Of a DNA stretch of 37,549 nt, positions 7,366-16,483 are shown in pieces; within the stretch, counting starts at the first letter, position 1; each line of letters starts with the position of its first letter. Location: positions 1 through 37,549 of the forward strand of contig LVAX01000071.1 of the NCBI GenBank assembly GCA_001604215.1, read 5' to 3'. Both the position numbers and the translations under genes were made by a program. The stretch is from Clostridiales bacterium Firm_18. Its GTDB lineage: Bacteria; Bacillota; Clostridia; Monoglobales; Firm-18. The notes below the pieces were generated by a model that was not told where the DNA came from, searched no databases, and was given only the letters and a program-made list of their open reading frames with translations.

Positions 7366-9387
7366 ATGACGGATTATAAAAAACCCGAACTGCTTGCTCC
7401 CGCGGGCAACCGTGATGCTGTTGCCGCCGCCGTACAGGCCGGAGCCGATGCCGTGTATTTAGGCGGGAAGGATTTTAGTGCACGAGCTTTTGCCGACAAT
7501 TTCTCAAACGATGACATTGAATGGGCGACAGAATATTGCCATTTGCGCAAAGTTAAGGTTTACATTGCCGTAAACACGCTTGTTGCGGACAGGGAATTTG
7601 AAAGGTTGGCAGGCTTTATTGCCTTTGTAAACAACATAGGAGCAGATGCAATTATTGTGCAGGATTTTGGTGTTGCCCGTTTAGCTCGAGAGATAGCTCC
7701 CGAGCTTTCTTTGCACGCAAGCACACAGGCGTTTGTTTATGATTCGGACGGGGCGGAATATGCAGGGCAGCTTGGCTTTAAAAGGGTAGTGGCTGCAAGA
7801 GAGCTTTCTTTCGATAAAATAAAAGAGATTGTAACCAATACAAGTATAGAGATTGAAATGTTTGTTCACGGTGCGCTGTGTATCTGTTATTCGGGGCAAT
7901 GCTTAATGAGCAGCATGATAGGGGGAAGAAGCGCAAACAGGGGCAAATGTGCCCAGCCGTGCAGGCTTTTATACAAGGTATGCGGAAAAGAGAGGTATAA
8001 TCTTAGCCCTAAGGATTTGTGCCTGATAAAGCATTTGGACAGCATAAAAAAATCCGGGGTATCCGCCTTGAAAATTGAAGGTAGGATGAAGGGCGCGGCC
8101 TATGTATCAACCGTGACCGCTATATACAGAAAATATTTGGACGGGCAGGATAAGGTATCGCAGGCCGATTATGAAAAATTAGAGCGTATTTTTTATCGCG
8201 GCGGTTTTACCGACGGCTACTTTACCGGGAAAAAGGGAGCGCATATGATTTGCCCGGACAAGCCGGAAAACCCTTATGAAAAGCAGTGCGGCACCGAAAC
8301 GGTTGTTTGCCGCGATGTTAAAAATCCGGTACAAATAAACTGCATTGCCCGGCTCGGAGCGCCTCTTTCGGTTCAAATGACCGACAGCCTCGGCAACAGT
8401 ATTGTTTGCAAAGGCAAAATACCGGTGCAAAGGGCGCAGAAAAAAGCCCTGACGCATGAGCATTTAAAAACCCGGCTTTCAAAGCTTGGCGATACCGTTT
8501 TCGTTGCCGAGAGCATTACGATAGATTCGGATGATAATATATTCCTGCCGGTATCCGAATTAAACTGCGTCAGGCGGGATGCGGCGCAGCTTTTGCAGCA
8601 GTGTATTACAAGCAGTTACAGGAGAGATTCCGCAAAAGATTTTAAAATCAATACCCTCTCCCGGGCTAAGGTGCAAGCGCTTCAAACGGCTGCCCAAATA
8701 AGTACAAAGGAGCAGCTCGAAGCCGTGGAGGAATGTGATTTTTTATATATACCGCTTGATTTAGTTTTAAAGCAAAATTATGAGAATAAAAAGATTATAG
8801 CCGTATTGCCGCGGATATCCGGTGATGATTTATATTATAAATTGCGGGAGCTTCCGGTGAAAAAGGCGCTTATGACTAATATCGGCCAGTATTCCATTCT
8901 TCAAAAGCTTAATTTTGATATTTACATTGATTATAATTTGAATGTATTCAACACCATGGCCGCAGACCATTTCTCTTATGCAAAAAGGATAACGGTTTCT
9001 GCCGAACTTATGCTCTCCCAAATAAGAGGCATTGCGGCACAGGTTCCTTTGGAAGCCGTTGCATACGGAAGGCTGCCGCTTATGCTGACTGAAAACTGTA
9101 TAATAAAAAGCGGCAAATCTTGCGGTGCGGCAAACGGCATATCCGACCGGACCGGCGTGACATTTCCCGTGCGCTGTTTGCCGGAATGCAGGAATGAAAT
9201 ATTAAACTCAAAGCCGGTTGTAATGTCGGACAAGCTTGAAGATATTAAAAACAGCGGAATTGACGCAGTAAGGCTGCTTTTCACGATTGAAACCCCAAAG
9301 GAATGTGCCGAAGTTTTAGAGTGGTACAAAAAAGGCATAAGGCCTGATATTGATTTCACAAGGGGAAAATTCTATAAAGGAGTATAA
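7366..9387 (+). CDS. U32 family protein (peptidase/RNA hydroxylation type) with DUF3656
   Basis: 673 aa. The N-terminal U32 domain starts at KPELLAPAGN and has the family signature EMFVHGALCICYSGQC (about residues 163-178), followed by further cysteines (RGKCAQPC). The second half fits the DUF3656 and C-terminal repeat found in long members. The family was named from a collagenase. Long members such as RlhA are now tied to hydroxylation of 23S rRNA cytidine 2501, and shorter ones to tRNA hydroxylation. Length (RlhA is about 650 aa) and domain order favour the RlhA-like group, but this is inference. The dut ribosome binding site lies over the last codons. Confidence 0.88.
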   Translation: MTDYKKPELLAPAGNRDAVAAAVQAGADAVYLGGKDFSARAFADNFSNDDIEWATEYCHLRKVKVYIAVNTLVADREFERLAGFIAFVNNIGADAIIVQDFGVARLAREIAPELSLHASTQAFVYDSDGAEYAGQLGFKRVVAARELSFDKIKEIVTNTSIEIEMFVHGALCICYSGQCLMSSMIGGRSANRGKCAQPCRLLYKVCGKERYNLSPKDLCLIKHLDSIKKSGVSALKIEGRMKGAAYVSTVTAIYRKYLDGQDKVSQADYEKLERIFYRGGFTDGYFTGKKGAHMICPDKPENPYEKQCGTETVVCRDVKNPVQINCIARLGAPLSVQMTDSLGNSIVCKGKIPVQRAQKKALTHEHLKTRLSKLGDTVFVAESITIDSDDNIFLPVSELNCVRRDAAQLLQQCITSSYRRDSAKDFKINTLSRAKVQALQTAAQISTKEQLEAVEECDFLYIPLDLVLKQNYENKKIIAVLPRISGDDLYYKLRELPVKKALMTNIGQYSILQKLNFDIYIDYNLNVFNTMAADHFSYAKRITVSAELMLSQIRGIAAQVPLEAVAYGRLPLMLTENCIIKSGKSCGAANGISDRTGVTFPVRCLPECRNEILNSKPVVMSDKLEDIKNSGIDAVRLLFTIETPKECAEVLEWYKKGIRPDIDFTRGKFYKGV

Positions 9388-9394
9388 AAAGCTT

Positions 9395-9844
9395 ATGGAA
9401 CTTAAGGTTAAATTTTTATCCGAAAAAATCGGTAAGGAGATTCCCGCGCCGTTTTATGCTACGGAAGGGTCTGCGGGTATGGACCTTGCCGCTTGCATAG
9501 ATAAGCCGGTTGTATTAAGCCCGGGGGAAAGGGTTGCGGTTCCGACCGGGATTGCAATTGCCCTGCCTTCAAACAAGTATGTGGGTTTGGTATTTGCACG
9601 AAGTTCCCTTGGTTTAAAAAAAGGCATTACATTGCCCAACGCCGTAGGCGTTATAGACAGCGACTATCGCGGTGAAATCCTGGTGGCGCTTACCAACATT
9701 TCCGACGAGCCTTATAAAATTGAGCCGGGCGAGCGGATTGCCCAGCTTGTGATAATGCCGGTATGTGTTGCCGATATTGTATGCTGTGACGAGCTGGGCG
9801 GCACGCAAAGAGGTGAAGGGGGATTCGGCTCGACGGGGAGATAA
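9395..9844 (+). CDS. dut: Deoxyuridine 5'-triphosphate nucleotidohydrolase (dUTPase)
   Basis: 149 aa. All five trimeric dUTPase motifs are present in order: SAGMDLAA, ARSSLGLKKG, GVIDSDYRGE, GERIAQLVI and RGEGGFGSTGR. It splits dUTP to dUMP and pyrophosphate, keeping uracil out of DNA and feeding thymidylate synthesis. The frame is open back to 9350 inside the U32 gene, but the ATG at 9395 gives the normal start MELKVKFLSEK and follows AAAGGAGT. It lies seven bases after the U32 stop. The uracil-DNA glycosylase gene ung is in the same window but not adjacent. Confidence 0.96.
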   Translation: MELKVKFLSEKIGKEIPAPFYATEGSAGMDLAACIDKPVVLSPGERVAVPTGIAIALPSNKYVGLVFARSSLGLKKGITLPNAVGVIDSDYRGEILVALTNISDEPYKIEPGERIAQLVIMPVCVADIVCCDELGGTQRGEGGFGSTGR

Positions 9845-9865
9845 TACGCTTTTGTATAATTACCA

Positions 9866-9894
9866 TTGAAATAAATACAAAAAATGGTTATAAT
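9866..9894 (+). promoter_or_regulatory. Promoter of the maf-mre operon
   Basis: TTGAAA (9866-9871), 17-base spacer, TATAAT (9889-9894). Transcription from here gives a leader of roughly 130 bases that includes the palindromic repeat at 9958-10005. Confidence 0.7.
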
Positions 9895-9957
9895 ATATAT
9901 AGCCGTAAAAGTTTCGTAATGGAGTCTCTGTTATATACATAATCGCATCGGTGATTA

Positions 9958-10005
9958 TAGGCATAAGGGAGTCGAACCATATAGAGCTTGGCTCTCATAT
10001 GCCTA
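9958..10005. repeat. Dispersed ~50-bp palindromic repeat, copy A
   Basis: 48 bp with arms TAGGCATAAGGGAG... and ...CTCTCATATGCCTA around a central ATAT. It belongs to a family seen at six places in the window (others near 16435, 27007, 27411, 28181 and 34062). This copy is in the leader of maf, ending just before AGGAGG. Confidence 0.85.
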
Positions 10006-10028
10006 AGCAGGAGGATATAGGTGGTTTG

Positions 10029-10628
10029 ATGCAGAAAATTATATTGGCTTCCGCTTCTTCGCGGCGCAGGGAACTGCTGGCGTCGTTGGGTCTGGAATTT
10101 AAAGTGATACCCTCCCGGGGGGAAGAGGTTTTTGACAGTAACAAAACACTTGAAGAAAATATTCAAAGCATTGCCCTTTCAAAAGCAAAAAGCGTCGCGG
10201 CAAAAGTGGATGAGGACTGCATAGTAATAGGCGCGGACACAATAGTTGCAGTAGATGGCAGGATATTAGGAAAACCGAAGGATATGGCGGAAGCCGGGGA
10301 AATGCTAAGGTGCCTTAGCGACAGAGCCCATTTTGTATATACCGGCTTTGCACTGATAAGAAAATCTGATAACAAGGTGCAAGCGGGATATGAAAAAACA
10401 TTGGTTGATTTTCGCCCACTTTCTAAAGAAATGATAGACGCATATATACAAACCGGTGAGCCGCTGGACAAAGCGGGCGCATACGGTATTCAAGGCATAG
10501 GCGCGGTATTTGTGAAAGGAATCAAAGGTGATTACAGCAATGTTGTAGGTCTTCCCCTATGCAGGATAGCAACTGAGCTCGAAAAATTCGGAATTAATAT
10601 TTTGGGCAATACTCACAGGTTAATTTGA
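10029..10628 (+). CDS. maf: Maf family nucleotide pyrophosphatase
   Basis: 199 aa. It begins MQKIILASASSRRRELL, the classical Maf start, with the S/T-x-R-R motif and the later IGADTIVAVDGRILGKP containing the catalytic Asp. Maf proteins hydrolyse dTTP, UTP or modified nucleotides and have been linked to arrest of septation. The ATG at 10029 is chosen because homologues begin exactly here and AGGTGG stands five bases upstream; the frame is open further upstream through the palindromic repeat. It is first in the operon maf-mreB-mreC-mreD-pbp2-minD-mgsA, a common clostridial order. Confidence 0.93.
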   Translation: MQKIILASASSRRRELLASLGLEFKVIPSRGEEVFDSNKTLEENIQSIALSKAKSVAAKVDEDCIVIGADTIVAVDGRILGKPKDMAEAGEMLRCLSDRAHFVYTGFALIRKSDNKVQAGYEKTLVDFRPLSKEMIDAYIQTGEPLDKAGAYGIQGIGAVFVKGIKGDYSNVVGLPLCRIATELEKFGINILGNTHRLI

Positions 10629-10659
10629 AGTATTCATAAGATGAAAGGAAGAAAAAAAT

Positions 10660-11670
10660 ATGACAGTAAGAGACATTGGAATTGATTTGGGAACAGCTAA
10701 CACGCTTGTACATGTGAAAGGAAAGGGCATTGTTGTACGGGAGCCTTCTGTTGTTGCTATTGACAAAGAAACAAAGAATGTATTGGCGGTGGGAGATGCC
10801 GCAAAGGAAATGCTCGGAAGGACGCCCGGTAATATTATTGCAATACGTCCGATGAAGGATGGTGTTATTGCGGATTATGATATAACTCAAAAAATGATTA
10901 AATATTTTATTCAAAAAGCTTGCCCGAAATCCGGGTTTTTTAAGCCGCGGGTTATTGTCTGCATACCTTCCGGGGTAACGGAGGTTGAAAAAAGGGCGGT
11001 TGAAGAGGCGGTCACGCAGGCAGGTGCCAAGGAGGCGTATCTTATAGAAGAACCTATGGCGGCGTCAATAGGTGCGGGACTGCCCGTTGAAGAGCCCATG
11101 GGCAGCATGATAGTGGATATAGGAGGAGGTACCTCCGAGGTTGCGGTAATTTCCCTCGGAGGTATAGTAACAAGCGTTTCACTGAGAAAAGCAGGGGATG
11201 AGCTTGACGATTCGATAATTCAATATGTAAAAAAGAATAAAAATCTTTTAATAGGAGAACGTACCGCCGAAGAAATAAAAGTTGAGATCGGCAGCGCATT
11301 TCCGACCGGTGAGGATAAGTCAATGGAGGTAAGAGGACGGGATCTTATTTTGGGTTTGCCGAAAACAATTGTGGTTACTTCACAAGAGATTCTGGATGCG
11401 CTAAGCGAGCCTGTTGCCGCTATTATAGATGCAATAAAAGCAACCCTGGAAAAGACTCCTCCGGAGCTTGCATCGGACATTATGGAAAGGGGAATTATGC
11501 TGACCGGAGGAGGAGCGCTTCTTCACGGGCTTGACCGGCTTATATCATATGAGACGGGAATGCCCGTGTCAATAGCTGAAAATCCCCTTGACTGCGTTGT
11601 TATCGGTACGGGAAAGGTTTTAAACGAGATAACAACTTTAAAGAAAGTTTTGCTTTCGTCGAAACAATAA
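10660..11670 (+). CDS. mreB: Rod shape-determining protein MreB
   Basis: 336 aa, the normal length. Actin-fold phosphate loops are visible: [19 protein letters not shown] at the N-terminus, and [19 protein letters not shown] and [15 protein letters not shown] later. It polymerises on the inner membrane face and organises the elongation complex with MreC, MreD, PBP2 and RodA. A Shine-Dalgarno AAAGGAAG stands before ATG 10660. mreC follows after 33 bases. Confidence 0.97.
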   Translation: MTVRDIGIDLGTANTLVHVKGKGIVVREPSVVAIDKETKNVLAVGDAAKEMLGRTPGNIIAIRPMKDGVIADYDITQKMIKYFIQKACPKSGFFKPRVIVCIPSGVTEVEKRAVEEAVTQAGAKEAYLIEEPMAASIGAGLPVEEPMGSMIVDIGGGTSEVAVISLGGIVTSVSLRKAGDELDDSIIQYVKKNKNLLIGERTAEEIKVEIGSAFPTGEDKSMEVRGRDLILGLPKTIVVTSQEILDALSEPVAAIIDAIKATLEKTPPELASDIMERGIMLTGGGALLHGLDRLISYETGMPVSIAENPLDCVVIGTGKVLNEITTLKKVLLSSKQ

Positions 11671-11703
11671 ATATAAGCTGTGGTTGTTGGTGGGTGTAGC
11701 GTA

Positions 11704-12540
11704 TTGAGGGAGCTTTTTACAAACAAATATTTTATTTTATTGCTTGTTATAACAATTTTATTGTTGGTAATAACGGCGCTGTATACTGCTGACCGGAAAA
11801 GCGTAACCTACGGCGAGGATTTGGTTGGCGCCATTATTACTCCATTTCAGGCTCTTTTCACATCGGCAACCGAAGGAATACGGAATTTTTCCGGATACTT
11901 TTCGGATATTAAGGAATTAAGAGAAAAAAATAAAGAAATGGCGGAGCAAATAAACGAGCTTAGCAATACCGTCAGAAAGCTGGAGCAATACAAACTGGAA
12001 AATGAAAGGCTAAGGGGAATGCTTGCCTTAAAAGATACCATGGAAGATTACGGCCTTGTCGCAGCGGAGGTAATTGCAAAGGATTCCGGCAATTGGTTTA
12101 ATTCATTTACCATAAACAAAGGCAGTGCCGATAATCTTGCGGTTCGCCAGGCCGTTATAACAAGCGGCGGGCTGGTGGGGCATATATATGAAATCGGCAC
12201 AAACTGGGCAAAGGTCATTTCGATTATTGATGCAAACAGCAGCGTGGGCGCCGTTATAGCCCGGACGAGGGATATTGCGGTTGTGGAAAGCGATGTTGAG
12301 CTTCAAAACCAAGGACTGTGCAAGATGACATATATCGGCAAAAATGTAAGCATCATGTCGGGGGATATAGCGGAGACTTCCGGATTGGGCGGGATATATC
12401 CGAAAGGAATACTTATCGGAAAGGTACGGGAAATACGTCCCGAGACCGCAGGCATATCACAATATGCCATACTTGAGCCGGCTGTCGACTTTGAAAGAAT
12501 ATCAACCGTTTTTGTAATTACCCGGTATCCCGAAGAGTAA
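11704..12540 (+). CDS. mreC: Rod shape-determining protein MreC
   Basis: 278 aa from the TTG chosen here. It has one N-terminal membrane helix (YFILLLVITILLLVITALYT), a coiled coil at roughly residues 60-110 (DIKELREKNKEMAEQINEL...), then the double beta-barrel periplasmic-type domain ending in FVITRYPE. It links MreB to the penicillin-binding proteins outside the membrane. The frame also offers a GTG at 11680, but that has no ribosome binding site. TTG 11704 has GGTGGG about nine bases before it and gives MRELFTNKYF, the usual start in this family. Confidence 0.92.
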   Translation: MRELFTNKYFILLLVITILLLVITALYTADRKSVTYGEDLVGAIITPFQALFTSATEGIRNFSGYFSDIKELREKNKEMAEQINELSNTVRKLEQYKLENERLRGMLALKDTMEDYGLVAAEVIAKDSGNWFNSFTINKGSADNLAVRQAVITSGGLVGHIYEIGTNWAKVISIIDANSSVGAVIARTRDIAVVESDVELQNQGLCKMTYIGKNVSIMSGDIAETSGLGGIYPKGILIGKVREIRPETAGISQYAILEPAVDFERISTVFVITRYPEE

Positions 12541-12554
12541 ATGGGAGGCTTAAC

Positions 12555-13052
12555 GTGAAGGGTTTAATATATACCGTTTTGGCTGTAATTTTATGCGCGC
12601 TGCAAACGACTGTTTTTGAGACGCTGCGTGTGTTTGGCGCGCGTGCGAACTTGATGATGGCGTTGGTGGTATGCGTTGCACTGACCCGGGGCAGCTTTGT
12701 TGGCGGTGCAATTGGTTTGCTTTGCGGTTTAATAACCGACGTTATGGGATACGGTACATTTGGTGTAAACTCAATTTTAATGCTTTATACGGGTGTTTGC
12801 ATAGGTTTTTTCAGTTTTAAATTTTATCGGATAAGGGGAATTGTTGCCGTTATATTTTCAATATTCGCGGTTTTTACATATAATTTGATATACTACTTTT
12901 TTGTTTATTATATATGGGGCAAGGGCGGAATGTGGTTTGCGATTACCAAAATAATCATTCCCGAATGCCTTTATACCGCTGTGATTGCGGTTCCTCTCCA
13001 GAAATTGATAATTGCTGTTAACAGGCATTTGGACATAAAACAGGAAAGATAA
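12555..13052 (+). CDS. mreD: Rod shape-determining protein MreD
   Basis: 165 aa, hydrophobic throughout, with about five membrane helices (GLIYTVLAVILCALQTTVF, ANLMMALVVCVALTRG, GGAIGLLCGLITDVMGYG and others). The LxxDxxxxGxxG type motif of MreD is present as GLITDVMGYGTFGVNS. It is a membrane member of the elongasome. It starts 14 bases after mreC with GGGAGG upstream. Confidence 0.9.
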   Translation: MKGLIYTVLAVILCALQTTVFETLRVFGARANLMMALVVCVALTRGSFVGGAIGLLCGLITDVMGYGTFGVNSILMLYTGVCIGFFSFKFYRIRGIVAVIFSIFAVFTYNLIYYFFVYYIWGKGGMWFAITKIIIPECLYTAVIAVPLQKLIIAVNRHLDIKQER

Positions 13053-13070
13053 GGAGGATGAAGCCATACC

Positions 13071-15125
13071 ATGCTAAAGGAAAAGTTCGGTAACAGGTAT
13101 ACCTTTATCTTTACTGCGATTTTTTTAATGTCCGTTGCAATTATAGCTCGTACTTTTACGCTGCAGGTAGTAATGGGGGAATATTACAGGGAGCAGTCCG
13201 AAAACAGGCTTGTGCGTTCCATGCCGATAAAGGCGCCGCGAGGCGAAATACTTGACAGGTACGGGCGTCCTCTTATTACCAACAGGCAGGGGTTTAGCAT
13301 AATATTTTATAAAGAGTATATAAGGCCGGAGAACTTGAATTCTTTAATACTTCGGGTTGTGGATGCGGCTGAGATTCACGGTGTTTCTTATATTGATACA
13401 TTTCCGGTTACAAAAGAATATCCCTTTGAATTTTACTTTCCCGAAATTTCAAAAGATAATACCGGGCAAGCCATAACCGAATTTAAAAAGACCAGAAAAA
13501 TACCCGAGGCGGCCGATGCTCATGGTGTTATTGGTTTTTTTAAGGAATACTATAAAATAGAGGACGGTTACACCTACGAGCAGCTGCGCAAAATAATCGG
13601 CGTAAGATACGAAATGGAAAACCGGCTTTTTTCGAACAACACTCCTTATACTTTTGCGACGGATGTAAGCATTGACTGCGTTACGTTTATCAAAGAGCAG
13701 CAGCAGGATTTTCAAGGTATACACATAATGGTCGAACCCATTCGTGAATATACCAACGGAACCCTTGCGGCCCACATACTCGGCAGGGTTGGGGTTATGT
13801 ATAAGGAGGAATATGAAAAGCTTAAAGAAAAAAAATACAACATCAATGATGTTATCGGCAAGGACGGTATAGAAAAATATTTGGAGGATTACCTGCGCGG
13901 GAGGGACGGCGTTTCCAGCGTTGAGCATAACATTGACGGTATGATGTCAAGAGTGCTGGAGAGTCAGCCGCCGGTGCCCGGGAATTATGCTGTGTTGACT
14001 ATTGATGCGCGCTTGCAGCACGCCCTTGAAAAATCCCTTGAAAATACAATTTTAAGATTGCAAAAGACGGCGAAAGGAGCACAGGCACGTGCCGGTTCAG
14101 GCGTGGTTGTTGATGTGAATTCGGGCGAGATATTGGCAATAGCCTCTTACCCGACTTTCGACCCGGCAAAGTTTAACGAGCTTTGGGGCGAGATGAGCCG
14201 GGACCCCAACCGCCCCATGTGGAACAGGGCAATATCCGGACAGTATGCTCCCGGCTCTACTTTTAAGGTTTTGTCCGCATTTGCCGCATTGGAATCGGGG
14301 GCAATTTCCCCCACTGATACAATCAATTGCGAAGGGGTTTACAGAGTATACGCATCGTCGGGCTACACCCCCGTTTGCTGGATATATTCTTCATACGGAA
14401 AAGGGCACGGCAGGCAGAATGTGACACAGGCGATAGAAAACTCATGCAATTATTATTTTTATGAAGTGGGCAGGCGCTTGGGGATTGATACGCTGTATGA
14501 ATACGGCAAAAAATTCGGCCTTGGTGAATATACGGGCATAGAGTTAGGGGGAGAAGCAAAGGGCATATTTGCCGGTCCCGAATACAGAGAAAAAATCGGC
14601 AGCATGTGGTACCCGGGCGATACCTTGCAAGCGGCAATAGGACAGTCCGACCATCTTTTTACTCCGCTGCAGATTGCAAACTATATTGCAACAATTGCGA
14701 ACGGGGGAAACAGGTATAAGATTCACTTGGTTAAAAGCGTAAAATCCTATGACGGCGGAACCTGTGTAATGGAAAACAAACCCGAGGTTGTCGAAGAAAT
14801 AAAGTCGAACTGGAAAAATTACAAAGCTATTATCGACGGAATGCGCAGGGTTTCGGAAACGGGCACCGCAGCCAGTACGTTTGTTAATTATGATATACCC
14901 GTAGGCGGCAAAACCGGCTCCGCATCGGTGCCAAACGGAGAAGCAAACGGCTTGTTTGTAGCCTTTGCCCCTTTTGATGACCCCCAGATTGCAATTGCGG
15001 TTGTTGTCGAGCATGCGGGGAGCGGAAGTGCGATTGCCTCTGTTGCAAGAGATGTTATAGATGCATATATGAAGACGGAAACGGCTGATGACCGGATTCA
15101 GCCGTATAATGAACTTGTGAGGTGA
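13071..15125 (+). CDS. mrdA: Penicillin-binding protein 2 (elongation transpeptidase)
   Basis: 684 aa class B penicillin-binding protein. One N-terminal membrane anchor (FIFTAIFLMSVAIIARTF) is followed by the dimerisation/pedestal domain with RGEILDRYGRPL, and then the transpeptidase domain with active-site motifs S-T-F-K (about 395-398, in APGSTFKVLS), S-C-N (about 458-460) and K-T-G (about 614-616, GGKTGSASV). It crosslinks peptidoglycan during sidewall growth together with a SEDS polymerase. No rodA is in the operon here, so its partner must be encoded elsewhere. The minD ribosome binding site overlaps its final codons. Confidence 0.94.
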   Translation: MLKEKFGNRYTFIFTAIFLMSVAIIARTFTLQVVMGEYYREQSENRLVRSMPIKAPRGEILDRYGRPLITNRQGFSIIFYKEYIRPENLNSLILRVVDAAEIHGVSYIDTFPVTKEYPFEFYFPEISKDNTGQAITEFKKTRKIPEAADAHGVIGFFKEYYKIEDGYTYEQLRKIIGVRYEMENRLFSNNTPYTFATDVSIDCVTFIKEQQQDFQGIHIMVEPIREYTNGTLAAHILGRVGVMYKEEYEKLKEKKYNINDVIGKDGIEKYLEDYLRGRDGVSSVEHNIDGMMSRVLESQPPVPGNYAVLTIDARLQHALEKSLENTILRLQKTAKGAQARAGSGVVVDVNSGEILAIASYPTFDPAKFNELWGEMSRDPNRPMWNRAISGQYAPGSTFKVLSAFAALESGAISPTDTINCEGVYRVYASSGYTPVCWIYSSYGKGHGRQNVTQAIENSCNYYFYEVGRRLGIDTLYEYGKKFGLGEYTGIELGGEAKGIFAGPEYREKIGSMWYPGDTLQAAIGQSDHLFTPLQIANYIATIANGGNRYKIHLVKSVKSYDGGTCVMENKPEVVEEIKSNWKNYKAIIDGMRRVSETGTAASTFVNYDIPVGGKTGSASVPNGEANGLFVAFAPFDDPQIAIAVVVEHAGSGSAIASVARDVIDAYMKTETADDRIQPYNELVR

Positions 15126-15130
15126 TAACA

Positions 15131-15913
15131 ATGTCGGAGGTAATAGCAATAGTGTCCGGCAAAGGCGGAGTGGGAAAGACAACCGTAACGGCAAATATCG
15201 GAACGGCTCTTGCGGCGATGGGATACAAGGTTTTGCTTATCGATGCGGATGTCGGGCTTAGAAACCTGGATATTGCACTTGGCATGCAAGACAGAATCGT
15301 ATATCATTTCCTTGATTTGATGGATGAAGCATGCAGTGAAAAACAAGCAATCATCAATGATGAAAAATATACGGGATTGTCGTTTTTGGCGGCACCGCAG
15401 TGCCAAAGCCTTGAGGTGAAACATTTTCCTCTTTTTAAGAAAATGACGGACAAGCTTAAAACGCGGTACGATTACATAATTATCGATTGCCCGGCAGGTA
15501 TTGACAAAGGCTTTTTAATGGCTGTAAATGCCGCCGACAAGGTGATTATAGTATCAACTCCCGACATGCTTTCCGTCAGGGACGCGGACAAGGTAGCCGC
15601 TATGTCGGAAAAATTCGGAATTGAAAAAAGTTTTTTAATAATTAACAAAATTAACGTTGACATGATAAAAAAAGGTGATATGATAGATATAGACACCATT
15701 ATCAATACAGTTGCCGTTCCTCTTATAGGGGCGGTACCCGAGGACAGCGGTATTATACGGTCAATAAATACGGGAAAGCCTATTGTCCTTTTGCCGAAAA
15801 AACATTCGGCAACCGCATTTATAAATATAGCAAAAAGAATAACGGGAAGAAAGGTTCCCATTATGAAGGACGAAAAACGCGGCTTGTTTTCATTTTTCAG
15901 GAGAAAAAAGTAA
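15131..15913 (+). CDS. minD: Septum site-determining ATPase MinD
   Basis: 260 aa. It begins [18 protein letters not shown], with the deviant Walker A of the MinD/ParA group at residues 10-18 (two lysines). [15 protein letters not shown] identifies MinD rather than ParA. The C-terminus [10 protein letters not shown] is an amphipathic membrane-targeting helix as in functional MinD. ATG 15131 is preferred to GTG 15122 because GAGGTG then sits six bases upstream. In most clostridial versions of this operon minC precedes and minE follows; neither is present here. The 16-base gap to mgsA leaves no space for one. Confidence 0.94.
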   Translation: MSEVIAIVSGKGGVGKTTVTANIGTALAAMGYKVLLIDADVGLRNLDIALGMQDRIVYHFLDLMDEACSEKQAIINDEKYTGLSFLAAPQCQSLEVKHFPLFKKMTDKLKTRYDYIIIDCPAGIDKGFLMAVNAADKVIIVSTPDMLSVRDADKVAAMSEKFGIEKSFLIINKINVDMIKKGDMIDIDTIINTVAVPLIGAVPEDSGIIRSINTGKPIVLLPKKHSATAFINIAKRITGRKVPIMKDEKRGLFSFFRRKK

Positions 15914-15929
15914 AAAAGGGGAATTGTGT

Positions 15930-16346
15930 ATGAACATAGCACTTATTGCACATGACAAGAAAAAGGAGTTAATGGTTGAATTTTGCATAGCATATCGAGG
16001 GATTTTGAGCAAGCATAATCTTGTTGCAACCGGAACAACCGGTTCATTGGTTATTGAGGCCACGGGATTAAACGTACATAGGTTTTTATCCGGGCCGCAG
16101 GGCGGCGACCAGCAAATCGGGGCGAGAATTGCGTACAATGAAATTGATTTGGTTCTTTTTTTCAGGGACCCGCTTACCGCCCAGCCTCATGAGCCGGATG
16201 TAAATGCTTTGCTAAGGCTTTGCGATGTCCATAATATACCCCTTGCCACAAATGTTGCAACGGCGGAGGTGCTGATACAAGGACTTGCAAGAGGAGACCT
16301 CGATTGGAGAAATATCGTTAACCCGAAAAGCAATTCGGGAATATAA
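15930..16346 (+). CDS. mgsA: Methylglyoxal synthase
   Basis: 138 aa. It shows the family fold with GTTGSLV near residue 35, the catalytic Asp60 in [14 protein letters not shown], and [15 protein letters not shown] around residue 80. It converts dihydroxyacetone phosphate to methylglyoxal plus phosphate, a relief valve when phosphosugars build up. ATG 15930 gives the normal start [12 protein letters not shown], with AAAGGGG upstream. It is the last gene of the mre operon, as in many Clostridia, and is followed by a terminator. Confidence 0.95.
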   Translation: MNIALIAHDKKKELMVEFCIAYRGILSKHNLVATGTTGSLVIEATGLNVHRFLSGPQGGDQQIGARIAYNEIDLVLFFRDPLTAQPHEPDVNALLRLCDVHNIPLATNVATAEVLIQGLARGDLDWRNIVNPKSNSGI

Positions 16347-16366
16347 CAAAAATGATAATAATTGTT

Positions 16367-16397
16367 AAAAGCTGTCTTGTCAAAAGACGGCTTTTGT
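16367..16397 (+). terminator. Terminator of the maf-mre-minD-mgsA operon
   Basis: AAAAGCTGTCTT pairs with AAAGACGGCTTTT (one G-T pair), with a short loop and a T-rich tail. It lies 20 bases after the mgsA stop. Confidence 0.8.
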
Positions 16398-16434
16398 TGT
16401 AAAATAGTTATAATGTTTTTCAAAACGGCAAGCA

Positions 16435-16468
16435 GGCTTAGAATAAGAGAGTCGAACTCCCTTATGCC
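16435..16468. repeat. Dispersed palindromic repeat, copy B (shortened)
   Basis: A shortened member of the palindrome family: ATAAGAGAGTCGAACTC continues directly into CCTTATGCC, with a left end changed to GGCTTAGA. The core forms a hairpin GAGT-cga-ACTC with ATAAG / CTTAT. It sits in the leader of dapF and ends four bases before AGGAGG. Confidence 0.7.
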
Positions 16469-16483
16469 AAAAGGAGGAATAGC

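Noticed and set aside
14544..15194. Long open frame (216 codons) on the minus strand
   Set aside because: It lies wholly opposite pbp2 and minD, which have complete catalytic motifs; its composition is that of an antisense shadow.
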